Assembly (NCBI GenBank): GCA_030038335.1 | Contig: JASHPC010000225.1 | Coordinates: forward strand, 1-17,570 | Reading direction: 5' to 3' | From: Vulcanimicrobiota bacterium | Lineage (GTDB): Bacteria; Vulcanimicrobiota; Vulcanimicrobiia; Vulcanimicrobiales; Vulcanimicrobiaceae | Length of the DNA: 17,570 nt | Part shown: positions 12,973 through 17,570 of the stretch, piece after piece | Layout of the letters: each line of letters starts with the position of its first letter | How positions within the stretch are numbered: position 1 is the stretch's first letter | Made by a program: the position numbers and the translations under genes | Notes under the pieces: model-generated | Seen by the model: the letters and a program-made list of their open reading frames with translations, nothing else | Databases searched by the model: none | Told to the model about the DNA's origin: nothing

Positions 12973-13699
12973 CATCGAAGCGCTGTGGGACGAAACCCGC
13001 AGCGGCTGTACCCGCGCGTTGAAGATCGAGGTAAAGACACATCTTCACGCATGCCCGCACTGTCAGCAACTCTACGAGGAGTGCGAAGGCGTCGCGTTCT
13101 GCCTCTCGTGCCTCCCGGTTCCGGAACCGTCGTGCGATCTTGCGCGCAAAGTCCTCGAGCACATTGCGGCACTCAGGCAGAGGCTTCGCAGCGACCCGCT
13201 GCTCCTCGCATCCGTGCGCACATCCGTCGGACGGCTCTACGTTGGTTTCAAGGGCGACCGCATTGCGTATCTCGGTTTCGATACCGGCGGAGGATTCGAA
13301 GCGGCTCGCCGGCGCGTCGAGCAACGCCTACGCAGACCGGTGGCACGCGGTGTCGCACCGTCATGGTTTCAAGAGACACTCGACCGCTTCTTCAGGACAT
13401 GGCGGGTCGACGACCGCGTCGTCGATCTGAGCGACTTGACGCCGTTCGAACAAGCAGCGCTTCGCGCTGCGGCGAAGATTCCGCCGGGACAGGTTCGATC
13501 GTACGCGTGGGTCGCGTCACAGATCGGTAAGCCCAATGCCGCTCGAGCGGTCGGACGCGTGATGGCGCGCAATCCACTGGCGCTCTTCTTCCCCTGCCAC
13601 CGCGTCGTGGACTCGTCGGGCGCGCTGCACAACTACTACTACGGACTCGAAATGAAGCGCCGCCTGCTCGAGATGGAGGGGTATCGAACCGCGCGTTAG
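12959..13699 (+). CDS. Zinc-finger anti-sigma domain fused to O6-alkylguanine-DNA alkyltransferase
   Basis: A 246-residue single frame with two domains. Residues 1-52 form a zinc-binding anti-sigma (ZAS, zf-HC2-like) domain: C3 near the start of the first helix (CRDIEALWDE) and the Hx3Cx2C motif H28-C32-C35 in THLHACPHC. After a linker with a helix at about 59-80, residues 90-246 form an Ogt/MGMT domain with an N-terminal beta region (GRLYVGFKGDRIAYLGF) and the DNA-binding, active-site half. Matching human AGT are Y182 (RSYAWVA), the arginine finger R196 (AARAVG), N205, the acceptor Cys213 in FPCHRVV, and E240 in MEG. All residues needed for repair appear intact. It probably removes alkyl groups from O6-guanine onto C213 irreversibly and holds the sigma factor encoded upstream, whose end it overlaps by 14 nt. 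AAGGAG lies 10 nt before the ATG. There is no membrane segment. The fused sensor role is inference. Confidence 0.93.
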   Translation: MRCRDIEALWDETRSGCTRALKIEVKTHLHACPHCQQLYEECEGVAFCLSCLPVPEPSCDLARKVLEHIAALRQRLRSDPLLLASVRTSVGRLYVGFKGDRIAYLGFDTGGGFEAARRRVEQRLRRPVARGVAPSWFQETLDRFFRTWRVDDRVVDLSDLTPFEQAALRAAAKIPPGQVRSYAWVASQIGKPNAARAVGRVMARNPLALFFPCHRVVDSSGALHNYYYGLEMKRRLLEMEGYRTAR

Positions 13700-13720
13700 C
13701 CAAAGGAGCCGCTGCAGTTG

Positions 13721-15154
13721 ATGAGCGACCCACGGATTCGCGCCATACCCGACGTGCACGGGCATGCCAAAGGCGAGCACCGGCCGTTTGCCGAGGAACG
13801 ACCGATCGCGTACTCCGCGCGAATGCTTTTCCTTTGGTTCTATCACGCGTGCTTGCGCGGCTGGCCACGGTTCCTCATGATTGCCGATCACGTGAACTTC
13901 CTTACCTTCGAGGATCCCGGCGCCGTTCATACCGTCCGCCGCGCGCTCAAGCTCGCTGAGGCGGGCGACGTCTACGGCGCAGCGGAGACGGCAGGCGTCG
14001 ACATCGGTCACGCGCGCGTCGTTTCGGAGGGCTTGCGTCGCGGAATGCGCTTCTCGATCGGCGTCGAGATCGACAGCGACCCGCGCTCGAGGCCGGATGC
14101 GCAGAACATCGTCGATGCAATGCGGCCAGACGGGCTCATCCGCTCCGTGCACTTCTTGACGATCGACCATCCGGAGAAAGGCGCTGACTGGCACTGGCCG
14201 TTCGACAATCCCGAGTTCGCCGACGTGTTTCCGGTCGTGGGACCGGCGCGGACGTGGGACATGTACGTAGCCAAGCTCCTCGACGAAATAGAGAAGCTTC
14301 CGGGTCAGATCGTCGGCCATTTCTACGCACCCGCACTCTTCGGGCACTGGCCGGAGAGCAAGAAGCTCGACGAGTACGAGACGCGTCTCATCGAAGCGTG
14401 CCAGCGGCGTGGCTTCGCAATCGAGATCAACGCACGCTTCCTCTATCGCGACCATCCTGAAGATCAAAGGAAGCGATACCTCGACGCGTATCGCAGACTC
14501 GTGCGCAAGGCGAAAACGAAGGGCGTGTTGGTCGCCGTTGGCTCCGACGCGCACAGCCCCAAAGACCAAGGCGGCGCCTTCGATATCATTTTAAAGCTGC
14601 TCGACGAGTGCGGCATCAACGAGCTTGCATTTCCGGTAAACGGCCGCCTTGCGCGCGTAGCGTTGCGCGCTACGCGCGAGCATCTCGAGAAGGCGCGTCG
14701 GCGGCCGGAGCGACCGCACGTCCCCGGCAGCAGCATCACGGGATTCGGCCGCGCAGAGCTGGGACTTCCAGAGGAAGCCGAGAGTGCACGCGCCATGCGC
14801 GCTGGCGGGGCTCGAGCAGCGCGCACGGCAAGCCCGAAGCGAAAAGGAACGACGGCCGGAAGACCGGCGCCGTCAAAGGGCAGCACGGCCAAACGAAGCG
14901 CAGACTCCGCCGCGTCGTCGTCGAAAGCGCGCGCCGCAAAAGCGGCCAAACCCGCGAAGAAAGCGGCCGCTCCCAAACGCCGTCCGGTCGCGAAAAAGAA
15001 GAAAAGCCCGGTGCGGAAAGTGGCCTTGAAGCGCGCGGCGAAACCGAAGAAGCCCGTGAGAAAGGCCGCGCCCAAGAAGAGAGGCGTTGCCGCCGGACGC
15101 AAGCCGGCCGCGGCGAAGTCACATAAAAAGAAGGCGGCAAAACGCCGCCGTTGA
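13721..15154 (+). CDS. PHP-domain phosphoesterase with histone-H1-like C-terminal tail
   Basis: A 477-residue protein. The N-terminal 340 or so residues are a PHP metal-dependent phosphoesterase: motif I PDVHGHAK (H13, H15), motif II MIADHVN, a GVEID motif, a central His in VGHFYAPALFGHW, and motif IV VGSDAHSPKDQG (D276, H278). The set of metal ligands looks complete. From about residue 357 to the end it is a Lys/Ala/Pro-rich tail, for example PAKKAAAPKRRPVAKKKK, like bacterial H1 homologues, which would bind DNA or RNA without sequence specificity. AAGGAG ends 12 nt before the ATG; TTG at 13718 is the other possible start. It lies 21 nt after the anti-sigma/alkyltransferase gene, in the same apparent operon. 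PHP enzymes include PolX and DnaE proofreading or nuclease domains as well as histidinol phosphatase; the tail favours a nucleic acid substrate (inference). Confidence 0.88.
   Translation: MSDPRIRAIPDVHGHAKGEHRPFAEERPIAYSARMLFLWFYHACLRGWPRFLMIADHVNFLTFEDPGAVHTVRRALKLAEAGDVYGAAETAGVDIGHARVVSEGLRRGMRFSIGVEIDSDPRSRPDAQNIVDAMRPDGLIRSVHFLTIDHPEKGADWHWPFDNPEFADVFPVVGPARTWDMYVAKLLDEIEKLPGQIVGHFYAPALFGHWPESKKLDEYETRLIEACQRRGFAIEINARFLYRDHPEDQRKRYLDAYRRLVRKAKTKGVLVAVGSDAHSPKDQGGAFDIILKLLDECGINELAFPVNGRLARVALRATREHLEKARRRPERPHVPGSSITGFGRAELGLPEEAESARAMRAGGARAARTASPKRKGTTAGRPAPSKGSTAKRSADSAASSSKARAAKAAKPAKKAAAPKRRPVAKKKKSPVRKVALKRAAKPKKPVRKAAPKKRGVAAGRKPAAAKSHKKKAAKRRR
14652..14678 (+). repeat. Strong GC-rich hairpin inside the PHP gene
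   Basis: CGCGCGTAGCG (14652-14662) and CGCTACGCGCG (14668-14678) form a perfect 11-bp inverted repeat with a 5-nt loop TTGCG. It lies in coding sequence at the end of the PHP domain, before the basic tail, where it encodes an Arg/Ala/Leu-rich helix. There is no T-tract, so it is not an intrinsic terminator. Confidence 0.7.
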
Positions 15155-15178
15155 GAGACGCTCAAGGGGGAGCCATCG

Positions 15179-17212
15179 ATGGCGGATATCTCGCGCCTGC
15201 GTAACGTCGCCTTCGTCGGCCCGCATCATGCGGGCAAGACGACGCTCGTCGAGGCAGTTCTCGCATACTGCGGCGCCGTTGGGCGCCGCGGTTCCATCTC
15301 CGACGGTACGACGGTTACGGATCACGAGCCCGAAGACGTAGCGCACGCGCAGAGCACGACCGTTGGCTTTGCGCACTGCACCGCAGACGACATCGATCTC
15401 ACGGTTGCCGACTGCCCCGGGTTCATCGACTTTTTCGAAGAGACGCGCATGGCGCTCTCCGGCGTCGACGCGGCCGTCGTCGTCATTGAGGCGGACCCGA
15501 CGCGCGTCGTGCAGACGCGCATGGTCGTCGATGCGATCGAGTCTTTGCATCTCCCGCATCTCTTCGTCGTTAGCAAGCTCGACCGTCCCGGGGCCGACTT
15601 CGCCGGCACGCTCGCGGCGCTGCAAGAGGCGTACGGGCGTCACGTCGTCGCGGAACAGTTACCGATCGGCAACGCGGAGTCATTCTCCGGTTTCGTCGAT
15701 CTCGCGACGATGAAAACGTACAGCGCCGAGGGCGGCGTCGAAAAGGAGACCGAGATACCTGCCGCGCTCAAAGACGCGGCGCAGCAGTCTCGCGGCGCTT
15801 TGTTGGAAGCGATGGCAGATTTCGACGACACGCTCATGGAGGAGCTGCTCGACGGAAAGGAGCCGCCGCTCGACGAGATCGAGCGCGATCTCTGCAGCGA
15901 GTGTTCGCACGATCAAATCATTCCGGTGCTCGCCGCGTCCGGTGCTTCGGCGATCGGAATCGCGGCGATCGTGCGCGCTATGGAACGCTGGTTTCCCTCT
16001 CCCGTGGATCGCCCCCACGTTGACGCCGAAGGACGCGCGCTCGAGCCGAGCCCGTCCGCGGCATTCGTCGCGCGAGTCATCAAGACGTCCATCCATCCAC
16101 AATCCGGAAAAATTTCCATCGTCCGCGTATTGGCAGGGACGATGAAGTCCGACGCGACGCTCACCGACATGAGCAAGGACGGAGAGCGCGTGCGTTCCGG
16201 CGGCCTCTATCGGCTTCAGGGCAAGAAGCAAGAGCCTGTGACGGAAGCCGGGCCCGGCTCGATCGTCGCGATCGCACGTTTGGAACCCGTCGCTACCGGA
16301 GATACGCTCACGATAGACGGCCATAAGGTACTGCTCGCGCGCGTCCCACGTTCGGAGCCCGTCTTTGCGGTTGCGATCAAGCCGAAGGAACGCATCGACG
16401 AAGCGAAGATTTCGCAAATGCTCGCGCGGATCGTCGACGAAGATCCATCGCTCTCACTCGGTCGCGCCGACGTCACGAACGAGCTGCTCCTGTTGGGAAG
16501 CGGAGAGCAGCACGTTACGATCGCAGTCGAGCGTCTCGCGCGAAAGTACAAAGTCGACGTCGAGATCGCCGCACCGGCGATTCCTTATCAGGAAACGATT
16601 ACGGCGTCGACCGAAGTGCACTCGCGTTACAAGCATCAGACCGGCGGTCACGGTCAGTTCGGCGACGTGTGGCTCCGCTTCGAGCCGCGAGATCGCGGCG
16701 CGGGAGTAACCTTCGACGAAAAGATCGTCGGCGGGGTCGTTCCACGGCAGTTCATCCCGGCCGTGGAGAAGGGCGTGCGCGAAGCATTGCTGCACGGGTC
16801 GAGCGGATATCCCGTGACTGACGTGCACGTGACGCTCTTCGACGGGCAATATCACGACGTCGACTCGAGCGAACAGTCGTTCAAGACCGCAGCCGGCATG
16901 GGCGTGCGCGAAGCGCTGCCGAAATGTCATCCAGTCGTCCTCGAACCTATCGTCCGCGTCAACGTCGTCGTTCCGTCCACGTACACGTCGACGGTGATAC
17001 AACAACTGACCGGAAAACGCGGACAAATTCTCGGCATGGAGCCGACGAATCGTTCCGGTTTCGACGACATCGAGGCCGACGTTCCGCAGGTCGAGATGTC
17101 GCGCTACATCACCGAGTTGCGCACGGCTACGCAGGGCCTCGGAACCTTTTCCTGGAGGCACGAGCGATACGATCCCGTACCCGGACGGGTCGGCGGAAAG
17201 GCGGCGGTATGA
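15179..17212 (+). CDS. Elongation factor G-like GTPase
   Basis: A 677-residue five-domain translational GTPase of the EF-G-like group, probably not the housekeeping fusA. G1 is GPHHAGKTT (14-22); G3 is DCPGFIDF (78-85), where the usual DTPGH histidine is Phe82; G4 is SKLD (132-135), where EF-G has NKMD. Domain II, domain III, domain IV (YKHQTGGHGQFGDV is the conserved loop entry) and domain V (LTGKRGQILGMEP) are all recognisable. The switch-II His is needed for ribosome-stimulated GTP hydrolysis in classical EF-G and EF-Tu; paralogues such as Thermus EF-G-2 also have an aromatic residue there. Its role could be ribosome rescue, recycling or slow translocation and cannot be told from sequence. 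The ATG has GGGGGAG 6 nt upstream and lies 24 nt after the PHP gene. It overlaps the next gene as ATGA. Confidence 0.93.
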   Translation: MADISRLRNVAFVGPHHAGKTTLVEAVLAYCGAVGRRGSISDGTTVTDHEPEDVAHAQSTTVGFAHCTADDIDLTVADCPGFIDFFEETRMALSGVDAAVVVIEADPTRVVQTRMVVDAIESLHLPHLFVVSKLDRPGADFAGTLAALQEAYGRHVVAEQLPIGNAESFSGFVDLATMKTYSAEGGVEKETEIPAALKDAAQQSRGALLEAMADFDDTLMEELLDGKEPPLDEIERDLCSECSHDQIIPVLAASGASAIGIAAIVRAMERWFPSPVDRPHVDAEGRALEPSPSAAFVARVIKTSIHPQSGKISIVRVLAGTMKSDATLTDMSKDGERVRSGGLYRLQGKKQEPVTEAGPGSIVAIARLEPVATGDTLTIDGHKVLLARVPRSEPVFAVAIKPKERIDEAKISQMLARIVDEDPSLSLGRADVTNELLLLGSGEQHVTIAVERLARKYKVDVEIAAPAIPYQETITASTEVHSRYKHQTGGHGQFGDVWLRFEPRDRGAGVTFDEKIVGGVVPRQFIPAVEKGVREALLHGSSGYPVTDVHVTLFDGQYHDVDSSEQSFKTAAGMGVREALPKCHPVVLEPIVRVNVVVPSTYTSTVIQQLTGKRGQILGMEPTNRSGFDDIEADVPQVEMSRYITELRTATQGLGTFSWRHERYDPVPGRVGGKAAV

Positions 17213-17570
17213 AGCGTTTTCTCGCGCTCGCCGTTATCGCTCTCTCGCTTGCGGCGTGCTCAAAGTCCGGCGGCGTCTCGTCATCGGGCGAGCATTCGTG
17301 GACCCAACCGGGAGTGCTCCGAATCGCCATTCAACAAGATCTCAAGAATCTCAATCCGCTCCTCAACTCGAATACGACCGACGCGTTCGTCGCACGCCTC
17401 ATGTTCGAGCCGCTCGTCTCGGCTGACGATCGTGGCAACACCGTGCCGATCATGGTCACGCAGGTGCCGACGCTGCAAAACGGCGGCATCAGCAGGGACG
17501 GCTTGACCGTAACATACCATTTGCGGCACGACATGTATTGGACCGACGGAGTCCAGGTGACGAGCCGCGA
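17209..17570 (+). CDS. Oligopeptide-binding lipoprotein (SBP family 5), 5' part only
   Basis: The first 120 codons of an extracellular solute-binding protein of the OppA/DppA type; the rest lies beyond the right edge. It has a lipoprotein signal peptide with lipobox SLAAC (Cys17 is the lipidated residue) and a Ser/Gly-rich tether. The mature start has the family pattern LRIAIQQDLKNLNPLLNSNT, followed by FEPLV and the characteristic LTVTYHLRHDMYWTDGVQVT. It would deliver peptides, or possibly nickel or sugars, to an ABC importer whose permease genes are presumably further right. The ATG overlaps the stop of the EF-G-like gene as ATGA, indicating the same transcript. Confidence 0.93.
   Translation, partial: MKRFLALAVIALSLAACSKSGGVSSSGEHSWTQPGVLRIAIQQDLKNLNPLLNSNTTDAFVARLMFEPLVSADDRGNTVPIMVTQVPTLQNGGISRDGLTVTYHLRHDMYWTDGVQVTSR

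Noticed and set aside
13454..13470. Hairpin GCAGCGC-TTC-GCGCTGC inside the alkyltransferase domain
   Set aside because: A short stem in an Ala/Arg codon run; such structures arise readily from GCG/CGC codons and nothing else supports a function.
12959..13699. Reading the anti-sigma and Ogt parts as two separate genes
   Set aside because: There is no stop between them, no internal Shine-Dalgarno of note, and the linker keeps normal codon use; an assembly error remains possible but nothing in the sequence points to one.

Overview
The window comes from a GC-rich bacterial chromosome with densely packed genes. Many starts overlap the preceding stop (ATGA or GTGA), and the third codon position strongly favours G or C. 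The gene set is ordinary chromosomal housekeeping plus unusual regulators: folate metabolism, SUF iron-sulfur assembly, an ECF sigma factor, an EF-G paralogue and a secreted GH125 glycosidase. It looks like an uncultured soil-type lineage. By impression only, Eremiobacterota/Vulcanimicrobiota or a similar Terrabacteria phylum fits; no rRNA or marker gene here settles it. I see no tRNA, rRNA, CRISPR array, transposase or phage gene, and no gene-free stretch over 300 bases.

Layout. (1) 1-1150, minus: a membrane-anchored TlpA/ResA-type thioredoxin followed by a membrane protein that runs off the left edge. (2) 1183-3965, plus: a tight operon of folD, a TrmR-like O-methyltransferase, a metallo-beta-lactamase-fold hydrolase and thpR. 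A tandem 54-bp-period intergenic repeat sits at the start of thpR and supplies its start codon. (3) 3972-8725: a SUF locus. A SufR-type Fe-S sensor and an atypical U-type scaffold are transcribed leftwards; sufC, sufD, sufS and sufU are transcribed rightwards from a shared 84-bp control region with two good promoters and a perfect palindrome. sufB is absent. (4) 8728-12215: a membrane-anchored hypothetical protein, a small possibly beta-grasp protein, a secreted GH125 alpha-mannosidase, a divergently transcribed exported protein and a small orphan protein. (5) 12301-17570, plus: an apparent long operon of an ECF sigma factor, a zinc-finger anti-sigma domain fused to an O6-alkylguanine-DNA alkyltransferase, a PHP phosphoesterase with a histone-H1-like tail, an EF-G-like GTPase, and the start of an oligopeptide-binding lipoprotein.

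The most striking find is the sigma factor and its overlapping partner at 12301-13699. The partner carries an anti-sigma zinc-finger motif (Hx3Cx2C) at its N terminus and a complete suicide methyltransferase domain with active-site PCHR at its C terminus, in one uninterrupted frame. This suggests a DNA-alkylation sensor built differently from Ada: a self-inactivating repair enzyme that is also the anti-sigma factor. The next gene, PHP plus an H1-like tail, may be a DNA-directed effector in the same response. The alkylation-sensing role is inference; the fusion and the motifs are read directly from the sequence.

Other items worth attention are a FolD without its cyclohydrolase lysine, a U-type scaffold lacking the third cluster cysteine, a SUF operon without sufB, and promoters placed so that sufC, sufR and possibly an exported-protein gene would have leaderless or nearly leaderless messages.
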